Of a stretch of DNA of 64,000 bases, positions 36,456 through 44,712 are shown in pieces. Numbering within the stretch: the first letter of the stretch is position 1; each line of letters starts with the position of its first letter. Position numbers and translations under genes: made by a program. Source of the stretch: Erythrobacter oryzae (GTDB taxonomy: Bacteria > Pseudomonadota > Alphaproteobacteria > Sphingomonadales > Sphingomonadaceae); contig NZ_JASCXI010000001.1 of assembly GCF_030271515.1 (NCBI RefSeq), forward strand, positions 558,001 through 622,000, in the 5' to 3' direction. The notes below the pieces were generated by a model. It did not search any database and was not told the origin of the DNA. It saw only the letters and a list, made by a program, of their open reading frames with translations.

Positions 36456-36908
36456 TCAGCGCTTCGACAGCCGCCGGATGATCCCCGTGAAGCTCAGCGC
36501 CGGCTTGCCGTCGCCGGTCACGAGCCCGCGCACGAAGATCGTCTTGCCGCCGCCGCGGGTCACTTCCCCGCGCGCCTCGACCAGCGCACCTTCGTTGATC
36601 GAGCCGAGGAAATCGCCCGACAGGTTGAGCGTCACCGCATGATCGCCCCGGAGCTCGTCGGTGGCGATCGCGAACAGCGCGAAGTCGGCGAAGGTCATCA
36701 TGCAGCCGCCATGCATGAAGCCGCCGCCGTTCATGTGGCGCGCCTCGGCGCGGAAGGCGCTCACATAGGAGCCGTCCGCCTCGCGCCGGTGGTAGAACGG
36801 GCCCGAGCGGGTCTCGTAAGGGTCGCCCAGCCAATATTGCCACCCGGCGAATTCGCCCTCTTCCATGGTGGTCAACTGGCCGAAGCTCTGTTCGTTGGCG
36901 TCGCTCAT
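36456..36908 (-). CDS. PaaI-type hotdog thioesterase
   Basis: 150 residues with a single hotdog domain. HMNGGGFMHGGCMMTFADFALFAIA is the family helix (HGGxxxxxxD), where the aspartate is the catalytic candidate, and RGGGKTIFVRGLV forms a later strand. It should hydrolyse an acyl-CoA. The start lies four bases after the NTF2-like gene, so the two are co-transcribed, and both follow pgk. Confidence 0.87.
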   Translation of the reverse strand: MSDANEQSFGQLTTMEEGEFAGWQYWLGDPYETRSGPFYHRREADGSYVSAFRAEARHMNGGGFMHGGCMMTFADFALFAIATDELRGDHAVTLNLSGDFLGSINEGALVEARGEVTRGGGKTIFVRGLVTGDGKPALSFTGIIRRLSKR

Positions 36909-36912
36909 CGGA

Positions 36913-37341
36913 TCACTTCCACAATTGCAGCTTGGCGACGGCCGAGGCGAGGCCTTGGTCCGGGTCCTGCCGCGCGAGGCTCAGGTCGGCGAGCAGCAGC
37001 TTGCTCGACCAAGCGCTCTTGCGGAACAGCGCCGAGACGAGGAAGGCCCCCGTCCACGCCCGCCCGCCGAGGGAAAGGTCGAGATCGGCCCCCGCCACGA
37101 ACCACGCCGCATCGCGGTGCTTGCGCGCGATCACCTCGCGGAAGGCGAAGCGGTTGCAGGTAAAGCCGCGCTCCATCGCAGCAAGGAAACTTGGGCGATC
37201 AAGCAGTTGCGGCGGAGTGCTGCCGACGAGCATGAGGAAGTCCTTGCCCGTCAGCTTCTTCATCGCCTTGGCATCGCCCGCCACCCAGGCGCGCATCGCG
37301 CCGAGCGCCAGCGCCTCGATCTCGGCTTCACTGACCGCCAC
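36913..37341 (-). CDS. NTF2-like (SnoaL/DUF4440-type) protein
   Basis: 142 residues forming one NTF2-like domain: an N-terminal helix EIEALALGAMRAWVAGDAKAMKKL, then KDFLMLVG and a curved sheet. No catalytic pair is obvious. It starts three bases after the pgk stop and precedes the thioesterase, implying a tkt-gap-pgk-linked transcript. Role unknown. Confidence 0.78.
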   Translation of the reverse strand: MAVSEAEIEALALGAMRAWVAGDAKAMKKLTGKDFLMLVGSTPPQLLDRPSFLAAMERGFTCNRFAFREVIARKHRDAAWFVAGADLDLSLGGRAWTGAFLVSALFRKSAWSSKLLLADLSLARQDPDQGLASAVAKLQLWK

Positions 37342-37344
37342 GGA

Positions 37345-38550
37345 TCAGACCTCGAGCGCGGCGACGCCGGGCAGGACGTTGCCTTCCATCCATTCGAGAA
37401 ATGCGCCGCCAGCAGTTGAAATATAGGTGAAATCCTCGGAGGCCCCGGCATGGGCGAGCGCGGCGACCGTGTCCCCGCCCCCGGCCACGCTGATGAGCGA
37501 GCCTTCGAGCGTCAGCGCCGCCGCCGTGCGCGCGAGCGCCACCGTCGCCGCGTCGAAGGGCTCGGTCTCGAAGGCACCCATCGGCCCGTTCCACACCAGC
37601 GTGCGGCAGGTCTTGAGCACATCCGCCAGCGCCTCGACCGCCGTCGGGCCGACGTCGAGGATCATCTCGTCCTCGGCGACCTCGTGGACGTTGCAGACCC
37701 GCAAGGAGGCCGGGTTGGCGGCGAATTCCTTGGCGACGACCACGTCATAGGGAAGGTGCACGGTGCAGCCCCGCGCATCGGCCTCGTCCATGATCTTGGC
37801 GACCGTGGGGGCAAGGTCGTGCTCGCACAGGCTCTTGCCGACATTCACCCCGCGGGCGGCGAGAAAGGTGTTGGCCATGCCGCCGCCGATGATCAGGTGC
37901 TGGACCTTGCCGACGAGGTTCTCGAGCACGGCAAGCTTGGTCGAGACCTTGGCCCCGCCGACCACCGCCGCGACCGGCTGCTCGGGCGTGCCGAGGGCTG
38001 CGTCGAGGGCCTTGAGCTCGGCTTCCATCGACCGGCCCGCATAGGCGGGAAGCCAGTGCGCGAGGCCCTCTGTGGTCGCGTGTGCGCGGTGGGCAGCGCT
38101 GAAGGCGTCGTTGACGTAGAGCGTCCCGTGCGCGGCGATCGCCTGTGCAAGGTTGGGGTCGTTCTTCTCCTCCCCCGGCCAGAAGCGGGTGTTGTCGAGG
38201 AGGCCGATGTCTCCGCTGCGCAGGATGCTGCTCACCGCCTGATCGACCACAGGCCCGGCGATCTCGGGGATGAACATGACTTCCTTGCCCAGCACCGCTT
38301 CGACATCGCCGATCACCATGCTGGTCGAAAGCATCGAGGAGCGCTGCCCTCCCGGGCGGCCGAAATGCGCCAGCAGCAGCACCTTGGCCCCGCGGCCCGC
38401 GAGCTCGAGGATGGTCGGCTTGACCGCCTCGACCCGCGTCACGTCGGTTGCCGAGCCGTCCTTCATGGGAAGGTTGAGGTCGACGCGGACGAGCGCGACC
38501 TCGCCGGTGAGGTCGGCGGGGAGGTCATCGAGGGTCTTGAACTTGGGCAT
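37345..38550 (-). CDS. pgk: Phosphoglycerate kinase
   Basis: 401 residues from [29 protein letters not shown], preceded by AAGGAG. Substrate and nucleotide motifs are present: [69 protein letters not shown] and [11 protein letters not shown]. It makes ATP from 1,3-bisphosphoglycerate. Between it and gap lies a full palindromic repeat element whose end adjoins the ribosome site. Confidence 0.96.
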   Translation of the reverse strand: MPKFKTLDDLPADLTGEVALVRVDLNLPMKDGSATDVTRVEAVKPTILELAGRGAKVLLLAHFGRPGGQRSSMLSTSMVIGDVEAVLGKEVMFIPEIAGPVVDQAVSSILRSGDIGLLDNTRFWPGEEKNDPNLAQAIAAHGTLYVNDAFSAAHRAHATTEGLAHWLPAYAGRSMEAELKALDAALGTPEQPVAAVVGGAKVSTKLAVLENLVGKVQHLIIGGGMANTFLAARGVNVGKSLCEHDLAPTVAKIMDEADARGCTVHLPYDVVVAKEFAANPASLRVCNVHEVAEDEMILDVGPTAVEALADVLKTCRTLVWNGPMGAFETEPFDAATVALARTAAALTLEGSLISVAGGGDTVAALAHAGASEDFTYISTAGGAFLEWMEGNVLPGVAALEV

Positions 38551-38564
38551 TGGCTCACTCCTTC

Positions 38565-38687
38565 TCCCCTCCCGCTCGCGGGAGGGGCCGGGGGTGGGCA
38601 CGAGCGTGGCGCAGGCCCACCCCGCTGCGACTAAGCCCCGGATCAAGTCCGGGGCAAGTCTCGCTCCCCTCCCGCAGGCGGGAGGGG
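38565..38687. repeat. GGGAGGGG palindromic element, copy 2 (gap-pgk gap)
   Basis: Terminal hairpins CCCCTCCCGCTCGCGGGAGGGG and CCCCTCCCGCAGGCGGGAGGGG enclose GGCCCACCCCGCTGCGACTA and AAGTCTCGCT, as in the copy at 7679. The central hairpin differs (GCCCCGGATC / AAGTCCGGGGC). It fills most of the gap between gap and pgk and places GGAGGGGAGAAGGAG just before the pgk start. Confidence 0.88.
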
Positions 38688-38694
38688 CGTTCGA

Positions 38695-39702
38695 TTACAA
38701 GAACTTAGCCACCACCCCGGCGGTGTCGATCATGCGGTTGGAGAAGCCCCACTCGTTGTCGTACCAGCTGACGACGCGGGCGAGCTTGCCTTCCATCACG
38801 CTGGTTTCCAGCGAATCGACGGTAGAAGACGCCGGGTAGTGGTTGAAATCGCTCGAGACCAGCGGCTGGTCGGTATAGTCGAGCACGCCCTTCATCGGGC
38901 CCTCGGCCGCGGCCTTCAGCGCGGCGTTGATTTCCTCGGCGGTGGTGTCGCGGCTCGGCACGAAGACGAGGTCGACCATCGAGACGTTGGGGGTCGGGAC
39001 GCGCACCGACGAGCCGTCGAGCTTGCCCTTCAGCTCCGGCAGCACCAGGCCGACCGCACGCGCGGCGCCCGTGGTGGTGGGGATCATGTTCTGCGCACCG
39101 GCGCGCGCACGGCGCAGGTCCGAGTGGATCTGGTCGAGCATCCGCTGGTCATTGGTGTAGGAGTGGATCGTGGTCATGAACCCGCGCTCGATCCCGATGA
39201 CATCATTGAGCACCTTGGCCACCGGCGCGAGGCAGTTGGTGGTGCAGCTGGCGTTGGAGATGATCACGTCATCGGCGGTCAGCGTTTCGTGGTTGACGCC
39301 GTAGACGATGGTCTTCGACACGCCGGTCGCAGGCGCCGAGATGACGACGCGCTTGGCCCCGGCGGCGAGATGCGGGCGGCTCGCTTCGTCCGACTGGAAG
39401 AAGCCGGTGCATTCGAGCACGATGTCGACACCCATCGCGGCGTGCGGAAGGTTGGCCGGATCGCGCTCCTTGGTCACCGCGATGCGCTTGCCGTTGACGA
39501 TGATCGCGTCGCCATCGGCGGTGACTTCACCCTTGAACCGGCCGTGGATCGAATCGAAGGCGAACAGCAGCGCATTGGCCTTGGCATCGGCGAGGTCGTT
39601 GATCGCGACCAGTTCGAGATCGTGGTCCGTGCGCTCGAGAATGGCGCGGGCGACAAGACGGCCGATGCGGCCGAAGCCGTTGATGGCGACTTTGGTAGCC
39701 AT
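38695..39702 (-). CDS. gap: Glyceraldehyde-3-phosphate dehydrogenase, type I
   Basis: 335 residues. NAD-binding GFGRIGR (9-15), catalytic [12 protein letters not shown] with C153, and the phosphate site [11 protein letters not shown]-terminus [14 protein letters not shown]. It oxidises glyceraldehyde-3-phosphate to 1,3-bisphosphoglycerate. It starts 16 bases after the transketolase stop, indicating an operon tkt-gap-pgk. Confidence 0.97.
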   Translation of the reverse strand: MATKVAINGFGRIGRLVARAILERTDHDLELVAINDLADAKANALLFAFDSIHGRFKGEVTADGDAIIVNGKRIAVTKERDPANLPHAAMGVDIVLECTGFFQSDEASRPHLAAGAKRVVISAPATGVSKTIVYGVNHETLTADDVIISNASCTTNCLAPVAKVLNDVIGIERGFMTTIHSYTNDQRMLDQIHSDLRRARAGAQNMIPTTTGAARAVGLVLPELKGKLDGSSVRVPTPNVSMVDLVFVPSRDTTAEEINAALKAAAEGPMKGVLDYTDQPLVSSDFNHYPASSTVDSLETSVMEGKLARVVSWYDNEWGFSNRMIDTAGVVAKFL

Positions 39703-39717
39703 GAGAGGTACTCCTGC

Positions 39718-41697
39718 TTAAGCGTTCAGTTTGTTCAGGATTTGCGGAACGATGGCCTCGGGCGTGAGACCGAAATGGGCAAACAGGTCTTCCGCCGGGG
39801 CCGAAGCGCCGAAGCTGTCGATCCCGATGTTGAGGCCCGCAAGGCCGGTGTAGCGCTGCCACCCGAAGGTGCTCGCCGCCTCGACCGAGACGATCAGCGC
39901 ATCGGCGGGGAGGAGGTCGGCGCGGTATTCGGCGGGCTGCTCGTCGAACAGCTCGGTCGAGACCATCGAGACGACGTCGGTGCCGATGCCCTGCCCTTCG
40001 AGCTGCGCGGCGCAGCGGGCGGCCAGCTCGACTTCCGAGCCGGTCGCGAGGATCACCACCTTGCGGGCCGCTTCGGCGGATTTGATCCGGTAGCCGCCCT
40101 TGGCGCTCAGGTTCTCTGCCTCAGCCGTCAGGCGCAGCTGGGGGAGGTTCTGGCGGGTCAGCGCCAGCACGCTCGGCCGGTCCTTCTGCGCCAGCGCGAT
40201 CTGCCAGCACTCGGCGGTCTCGACCACATCGGCCGGGCGCATGACGAGGAGGTTGGGCATGGCGCGCAGGCTGGCGAGGTGCTCGATCGGCTGGTGCGTG
40301 GGCCCGTCCTCGCCGAGGCCGATCGAATCATGGGTCATCACGTAGATGACGCGGGCATGCTGGAGCGCCGAGAGACGGATCGCGCCGCGCGCATAGTCGG
40401 TGAAGACGAGGAAGGTGCCGCCATAGGGGATCACGCCCCCGTGCAGCGCCATCCCGTTCATCGCGGCGGCCATGCCGAATTCGCGGATGCCCCAATAGAC
40501 GTAGCGGCCCGAATAGTCGTCCTTCGAGAAGGTCCCGATCCCGCCCGCGAGCGTGTTGTTCGAGCCGGTGAGGTCGGCGCTGCCGCCGATGGTGTCGGGC
40601 AGGCGCGGATTGATCTGGGCGAGCGCCATCTCGCTCGCCTTGCGGGTGGCGACCTTGACCGGATTGGCGATCAGCGAGGCGATGTAGTCGCCTGCCGCAT
40701 CGCCGTGCGGCAGATCGCCCGCCATGCGGCGCTCGAACTCGGCCTTGTGGGGGCTCGCTTCGAGCCGCCCCGCCCAGGCGCCATGCGCGCTGCGACCGGG
40801 CTCGCCCGCGCTGCGCCAGTCGGCGAGGATGTCGGTCGGCACCACGAATGGCTCATGCGGCCAGCCCAATTCCGTGCGCGCGGCGGCAACCTCGGCCCCG
40901 CCCAGCGCAGCGCCGTGGACGCCGCTGGTGCCCTGCTTGTTGGGCGCGCCCTTGCCGATCAGCGTGTGGCAGGCGATCAGCGAGGGGCGCGGATCGGCCT
41001 TGGCTTCGGCCAGCGCGCGATCGATGTCGGCGAAGTCATGGCCGTCGCAGGTGGTGACATGCCACCCCGTGGCCGCGAACCGCGCCTTGATGTCCTCCGA
41101 GGTCGACAGCTCGGTCGCCCCGTCGATGGTGATGCGGTTGTCGTCCCACAGCACATTGAGGCGCCCCAGCCCGAGGTGCCCCGCAAGCCCGATCGCCTCG
41201 TGATTGATGCCCTCCATCAGGCAGCCGTCACCCGCGATCACCCAGGTGCGGTGATCGACCAGATCGTCGCCATAGACCGCATTGAGGTGCCGCTCGGCCA
41301 TCGCCATGCCGACCGCCATCGCGAGGCCCTGTCCCAGAGGGCCGGTGGTGCACTCGACGCCGTCGAGCAGGAAGTTCTCGGGGTGGCCCGCGCAGGGCGA
41401 GTTCAGCTTCCGGAAATTGCGGATGTCGTCGATCGTCGGCGCGGCATAGCCGGTGAGGTAGAGCAGGCTGTAGATCAGCATCGAGCCGTGGCCCGCGCTC
41501 AGCACGAAGCGGTCACGGTCGGCCCAGTGCGGCGCGGCCGGATCGAACTTCAGATGGCGCGTGAACAGCACCGTCGCTGCGTCGGCCATGCCCATCGGCA
41601 TCCCCGGGTGCCCGGAATTGGCCGCCTCGACCGCGTCCATCGACAGGGCGCGGATGGCGTTGGCCATGGGCTGAAGGCGGGCGGCATCGAGGCTCAT
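39718..41697 (-). CDS. tkt: Transketolase
   Basis: 659 residues from [36 protein letters not shown]; a much longer upstream in-frame extension is not family sequence. Thiamine diphosphate motif [22 protein letters not shown] with DDN further on, and pyrimidine-domain [15 protein letters not shown] plus [10 protein letters not shown]. It shuttles two-carbon ketol units in the pentose phosphate pathway. First gene of the carbon cluster and divergent from the small zapA-linked gene, with 204 bases between them. Confidence 0.96.
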   Translation of the reverse strand: MSLDAARLQPMANAIRALSMDAVEAANSGHPGMPMGMADAATVLFTRHLKFDPAAPHWADRDRFVLSAGHGSMLIYSLLYLTGYAAPTIDDIRNFRKLNSPCAGHPENFLLDGVECTTGPLGQGLAMAVGMAMAERHLNAVYGDDLVDHRTWVIAGDGCLMEGINHEAIGLAGHLGLGRLNVLWDDNRITIDGATELSTSEDIKARFAATGWHVTTCDGHDFADIDRALAEAKADPRPSLIACHTLIGKGAPNKQGTSGVHGAALGGAEVAAARTELGWPHEPFVVPTDILADWRSAGEPGRSAHGAWAGRLEASPHKAEFERRMAGDLPHGDAAGDYIASLIANPVKVATRKASEMALAQINPRLPDTIGGSADLTGSNNTLAGGIGTFSKDDYSGRYVYWGIREFGMAAAMNGMALHGGVIPYGGTFLVFTDYARGAIRLSALQHARVIYVMTHDSIGLGEDGPTHQPIEHLASLRAMPNLLVMRPADVVETAECWQIALAQKDRPSVLALTRQNLPQLRLTAEAENLSAKGGYRIKSAEAARKVVILATGSEVELAARCAAQLEGQGIGTDVVSMVSTELFDEQPAEYRADLLPADALIVSVEAASTFGWQRYTGLAGLNIGIDSFGASAPAEDLFAHFGLTPEAIVPQILNKLNA

Positions 41698-41901
41698 CGG
41701 CACGCTGTTCTCCTGCGGGAGCCCGGCGCGCAAACCGCGCGCGATTCGAGCCCCGGTTAAGGTCGGCGCTGCCATTGCCGAGCCCACGGGGGAGGTCAAC
41801 CTCTGCCGCTGCCAATCCCCGTCTGGCGCGGGCAGGGCATTTATCAACAGCCCGCCCCAAACCTTTGCACGGGCAACCTTCTGTTGGTATCGGTAACGCC
41901 C

Positions 41902-42117
41902 ATGAGCGCCGACCGCATCGCATCCGCCGTAACCCGCATCGAGGCCGCGATGGCGCGCATCGATGCCGCGCGCGAGAGCCTCGGCGATAGCGAGGCGCGG
42001 GGCTCCGGCAGCTCCGCGCGGGTGGTCGAGCTGGTCAATGTCCACGAGAAGCTGCGCGAGCAAGTCGCGGAAAGTCTTCGCGAACTTGACGCACTTCTGG
42101 CAACGCTCGAGGAATAG
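41902..42117 (+). CDS. Small coiled-coil protein upstream of zapA
   Basis: 71 residues from MSADRIASAVTRIEAAM; a GTG-type extension six codons earlier is possible. The sequence is nearly all amphipathic helix (RIEAAMARIDAARESL ... VNVHEKLREQVAESLRELDALLATLEE), suggesting a short coiled coil. No named family recognised. It lies nine bases before zapA on the same strand, so a cell-division accessory role is plausible but unproven. Confidence 0.75.
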   Translation: MSADRIASAVTRIEAAMARIDAARESLGDSEARGSGSSARVVELVNVHEKLREQVAESLRELDALLATLEE

Positions 42118-42126
42118 GCCAGCCCC

Positions 42127-42621
42127 ATGAGCACCGTCACTCTCAGCATCGGCCCCAAGACCTACACCGTCGCCTGCGCCGACGGGCAGGAAGCCCACAT
42201 CCGCGCGCTCGGTGCGATGATCGCCGAAAAATATGCGCAGCTGGGCAGCGCGCGCGCGCCGCTCGAGGCGCAGAATCTGCTGTTTGCTGCGCTGTTCATG
42301 GCCGACGAGCTCGATCAGGCGAAGAAGCGCGTCGCCGAGGTCACCGAACCCGCGCCCGAACCCGATACCGCCGAACTCGATGCCGCGCGCGAGACCATCG
42401 CCCGGCTCGAGGCTGAGCTTGCCGAAGCGCGCGAGGCCGCGGCCAGCCCTACGCCTGCTGCGGAGGCCCCTGTCCCCGCTCCGGTCCCGCAATTCGACCT
42501 GTTCGGCGGTACGCCTGCTGCCTCCGCCGGCGACGCGGACCTCGCCGCGCGCCTCGAAGCCCTTGCCGCTGCCGCCGAGGCCAGTGCCGCCGCGCTTGAA
42601 GCCGCCGCCGCGAACGCCTAG
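42127..42621 (+). CDS. zapA: Cell division protein ZapA
   Basis: 164 residues. Residues 1-75 are the ZapA domain: VTLSIGPKTYTVACADGQEAHIRALGAMIAEKY and LLFAALFMADELDQAKKRV, which promote FtsZ bundling at the Z-ring. The rest is an unusually long Ala/Glu/Pro-rich tail including a coiled segment and PVPQFDLFGGTPA. Typical ZapA is around 100-110 residues, so the tail is extra. Its position directly ahead of 6S RNA and fthC is a classic synteny. Confidence 0.9.
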   Translation: MSTVTLSIGPKTYTVACADGQEAHIRALGAMIAEKYAQLGSARAPLEAQNLLFAALFMADELDQAKKRVAEVTEPAPEPDTAELDAARETIARLEAELAEAREAAASPTPAAEAPVPAPVPQFDLFGGTPAASAGDADLAARLEALAAAAEASAAALEAAAANA

Positions 42622-42626
42622 ATAGA

Positions 42627-42780
42627 AGACGGCGGGACTGCCCGGCACGAGCCGATTGAATATCCCTGAGGCTATAAGTAATCCAAATGGGAGTTGTCCC
42701 TGCCCTTGCGTGCCGGTTCGTCCGGAACTCTCGGGCATACGGCGCCCACCTGACGTACCACGCGTCAGAGGATTTCTAGC
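42627..42780 (+). ncRNA. ssrS: 6S RNA (SsrS)
   Basis: The zapA-fthC gap contains the 6S landmarks: CCCTGAGGCTAT near the start, GGTTCGTCCGGAACTC matching the E. coli GGUCCGUCCGAGAA strand, and CACCTGACGTACCACGCGTCAG matching the CACCUUGAACCAAGGGUUCAAGG apical hairpin. Complementary outer segments (GCCCGGCACG / CGTGCCGG) support a long rod. The RNA mimics an open promoter and sequesters sigma-70 RNA polymerase. Ends are approximate. Confidence 0.85.
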
Positions 42781-42814
42781 GCAAACGACCCATGGTGGTT
42801 CCGTCACTCTTTTT

Positions 42815-42984
42815 GTTGCGCCTCAGGCGCCGGCGCGCGCGTCCGCGCGCTTGGCTTTCCTCCAGGGGCCCGGCCCTGCGGGCCACCCTTCCAGGCGCGC
42901 GTTCGCGCTTGCGGGCCTTTGGCCCGGCTGATCCTCCCCGAGCTCGCTCGGGGAGGGGGACCACCGGAGGTGGTGGAGGAGCGA
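42815..42984. repeat. Run of GC-rich hairpins between 6S RNA and fthC
   Basis: Several adjacent palindromes: GCGCCTCAGGCGC, GCGCGCGCGTCCGCGCGC, GGGCCCGGCCCTGCGGGCC, GCGCGCGTTCGCGC, GGGCCTTTGGCCC and TCCCCGAGCTCGCTCGGGGA, followed by CCACC/GGTGG. No frame through it looks coding. It may act as a transcription barrier or as a repetitive extragenic palindrome cluster; the remainder of the 413-base gap, outside 6S RNA, shows nothing else. Confidence 0.7.
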
Positions 42985-43034
42985 GCCTCACGCGCCCTTG
43001 CCGGTAAACGGCGCGGGGGCTACCGCCTGAAGCA

Positions 43035-43613
43035 ATGACCCACCCCACCAAATCCGAACTCCGCCAACAGCTTCGCGCCGCGCGTCGTGCCCATGTCGCG
43101 GCGCTGCCTGATTCCATCCGCGGCCTCTTGTTCCATCGCCCCCCTGCCCCGCTGCTCGCGCGGATCGGGGACGAGGCGGTGATCGGCCTCTACCATGCCG
43201 CCCCCTACGAAGCCCCCGCGAGCGGCTATGCCCGCTTCTTCCACGAAGCAGGGCACACCATCGCCCTCCCCCGCTTCGCCGCGCGCGGCGCCGCGATGAC
43301 CTTTGCGCGCCACACCGACCCCCATTCCGAGAGCGACCTCGAGGTCGGTCCCTTCGGCATGCTCCAGCCTGCCGCCGAGGCCGAGCCGCTGGTGCCGGAC
43401 GTGCTGTTCGTGCCGCTGGTCGGCTTCACCCCCGATCTCGAGCGGCTCGGCCAGGGCGGTGGGCATTTCGACCGCTGGCTCGCGGAACATACCCCCGCGC
43501 TCGCCGTTGGCCTCGCTTGGGACGCGCAAGCCTGCGAGACCCTGCCGACCGAACCCCACGACAAACCGCTCGATGCGGTCGTCACCCCCACCCGCATTTA
43601 TGGACTGACCTGA
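43035..43613 (+). CDS. fthC: 5-formyltetrahydrofolate cyclo-ligase
   Basis: 192 residues. N-terminal basic helix KSELRQQLRAARRAH and the signature LVPDVLFVPLVGFTPDLERLGQGGGHFDRWL with the ATP-binding loop GQGGGHFDR. It converts 5-formyl- to 5,10-methenyl-tetrahydrofolate. Often co-transcribed with 6S RNA (ygfA in E. coli), as the order here suggests. Its stop overlaps the DUF2842 start as TGATG. Confidence 0.94.
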   Translation: MTHPTKSELRQQLRAARRAHVAALPDSIRGLLFHRPPAPLLARIGDEAVIGLYHAAPYEAPASGYARFFHEAGHTIALPRFAARGAAMTFARHTDPHSESDLEVGPFGMLQPAAEAEPLVPDVLFVPLVGFTPDLERLGQGGGHFDRWLAEHTPALAVGLAWDAQACETLPTEPHDKPLDAVVTPTRIYGLT

Positions 43614-43855
43614 TGCGCGAGACCCCGACCTGGCGAATCCCCCTCGGCATCTTCGCGCTGTTTGTCGCGCTGATGGTCTACGGCATCGTTATCGCGCGCT
43701 ATGCGCCCGACATCATCGGCAGCTGGCCGGGCGCGGCGCAGACCGTGGTCTACGTGATCCTCGGCCTCGTCTGGCTGCTGCCCTTGCGGCGCTTCCTGAT
43801 CTGGATGGAGACGGGTCGCTGGAGCCCGCCGGAGCAAAAAAAAAAGGCGGACTGA
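43613..43855 (+). CDS. DUF2842 small membrane protein
   Basis: 80 residues with two membrane helices (about 9-28 and 41-60) and the tail LRRFLIWMETGRWSPPEQKKKAD; this matches the DUF2842 family found in alphaproteobacteria, function unknown. Start overlaps fthC by one base. The codons for QKKK contain ten consecutive A residues which on the other strand form the U-tract of the tRNA-Asp terminator. Confidence 0.88.
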   Translation: MRETPTWRIPLGIFALFVALMVYGIVIARYAPDIIGSWPGAAQTVVYVILGLVWLLPLRRFLIWMETGRWSPPEQKKKAD

Positions 43856-43867
43856 ACGCCCGCCTTT
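43836..43867 (-). terminator. Terminator of tRNA-Asp embedded in the DUF2842 3' end
   Basis: On the minus strand an AAAGGCGG/CCGCCTTT hairpin is followed by ten T residues. It lies 33 bases beyond the tRNA-Asp 3' end. Half of the stem and the whole T-tract are inside the DUF2842 coding sequence, and the hairpin can also serve the plus strand (TTT side is short). Confidence 0.82.
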
Positions 43868-43900
43868 CGCATGGCCTCAAGGGCCGTCCCGAGGAACAAG

Positions 43901-43977
43901 TGGCGCGAGTGACGGGGCTCGAACCCGCGACCTCCGGCGTGACAGGCCGGCGCTCTAACCGACTGAGCTACACCCGC
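43901..43977 (-). tRNA. tRNA-Asp (anticodon GTC)
   Basis: A 77-base cloverleaf including encoded CCA: acceptor GCGGGTG/CACTCGC, D-arm GCTCAGTCGGTTAGAGC, anticodon arm CCGGC-CTGTCAC-GCCGG with GTC, T-arm GCGGG-TTCGAGC-CCCGT and discriminator G as expected for aspartate. Confidence 0.96.
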
Positions 43978-44097
43978 GCATCTTGTCCATTCGAGCATTC
44001 AGGCGATGCCGTCCCGCTCGTGGAGCAGCGCCATTAGGCTTGCGGCTTGGGGCTGTCAACGGCCATTGCGGCAAATTTTGAAGGGTGTGCGAGCCGC

Positions 44098-44679
44098 TCA
44101 GCAGTTCTCGTACTTCCAGTTGCGTTTTCGGCCCTCGGCGAGCCATTCCACCGCCTGCGCTACGCGCTTGGCTTGGGTCTCCTCGCGCTTGGCCTCCGCG
44201 ATCCACTCGACATATTCGCGGCGGTGCGAGGGGGCAAAGGCGTCGAAGGTCGCGCGCGCGGCGGGCGCCGCATCGAGCGCGGCAGCAAACGCGGCAGGGA
44301 CGGGCAGTTCGGGCTTGGCCGCGCGCCTGGGCTTGGGCTTGGCGAGATTCGCGTGCCCCGCTTGAAAACGCGCAATCAGCCCGGCGTCATCGGGGAGATC
44401 GGCAAGGCTGGTGAGTTTGCCGAGCGTTCCCATCCCGCCCTTGCCATCCTCCGCGCCGCTGCGCCCCTCGTGGTGAATGACGATCGAGGCATGCGCCTTG
44501 AACGCGGCCAGGCCGACAACGTTCTTACCCCCGACCATGAAGTGCGGCATCCCCCAATTGATGGTCTCCTCGGCCTCGGGAAGCGCCGCGTGCAGCAGCG
44601 CGCGGACATGGCTGAGGATCGGCTGCGCGAAGGGCGCGGCCTTGGCGATATAGTCGTCGACGCGCGGATCACGGGTCAT
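44098..44679 (-). CDS. DUF1801/YdeI (OmdA-like) family protein
   Basis: 193 residues. The N-terminal half is DUF1801 (AQPILSHVRALLHAALPEAEETINWGMPHFMVGGKNV), the C-terminal half is the YdeI/OmpD-associated helical motif (FDAFAPSHRREYVEWIAEAKREETQAKRVAQAVEWLAEG). These proteins are widespread and may assist stress or peptide resistance; the biochemical role is unknown. It follows bkdB on the same strand after 33 bases. Confidence 0.88.
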   Translation of the reverse strand: MTRDPRVDDYIAKAAPFAQPILSHVRALLHAALPEAEETINWGMPHFMVGGKNVVGLAAFKAHASIVIHHEGRSGAEDGKGGMGTLGKLTSLADLPDDAGLIARFQAGHANLAKPKPRRAAKPELPVPAAFAAALDAAPAARATFDAFAPSHRREYVEWIAEAKREETQAKRVAQAVEWLAEGRKRNWKYENC

Positions 44680-44712
44680 GTCGGAGCCCTCCCGGCCCCG
44701 ACATTACCCCAT

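Noticed and set aside
38839..41760. 973-codon plus-strand frame opposite gap and tkt
   Set aside because: Composition is Arg/His/Gly-rich low complexity, as expected of an antisense shadow; gap and tkt on the minus strand carry all catalytic motifs.
43836..43845. Ten-A run as a programmed frameshift site in DUF2842
   Set aside because: The stop follows three codons later, so a shift would change almost nothing; the run is better explained as the terminator tail of tRNA-Asp.
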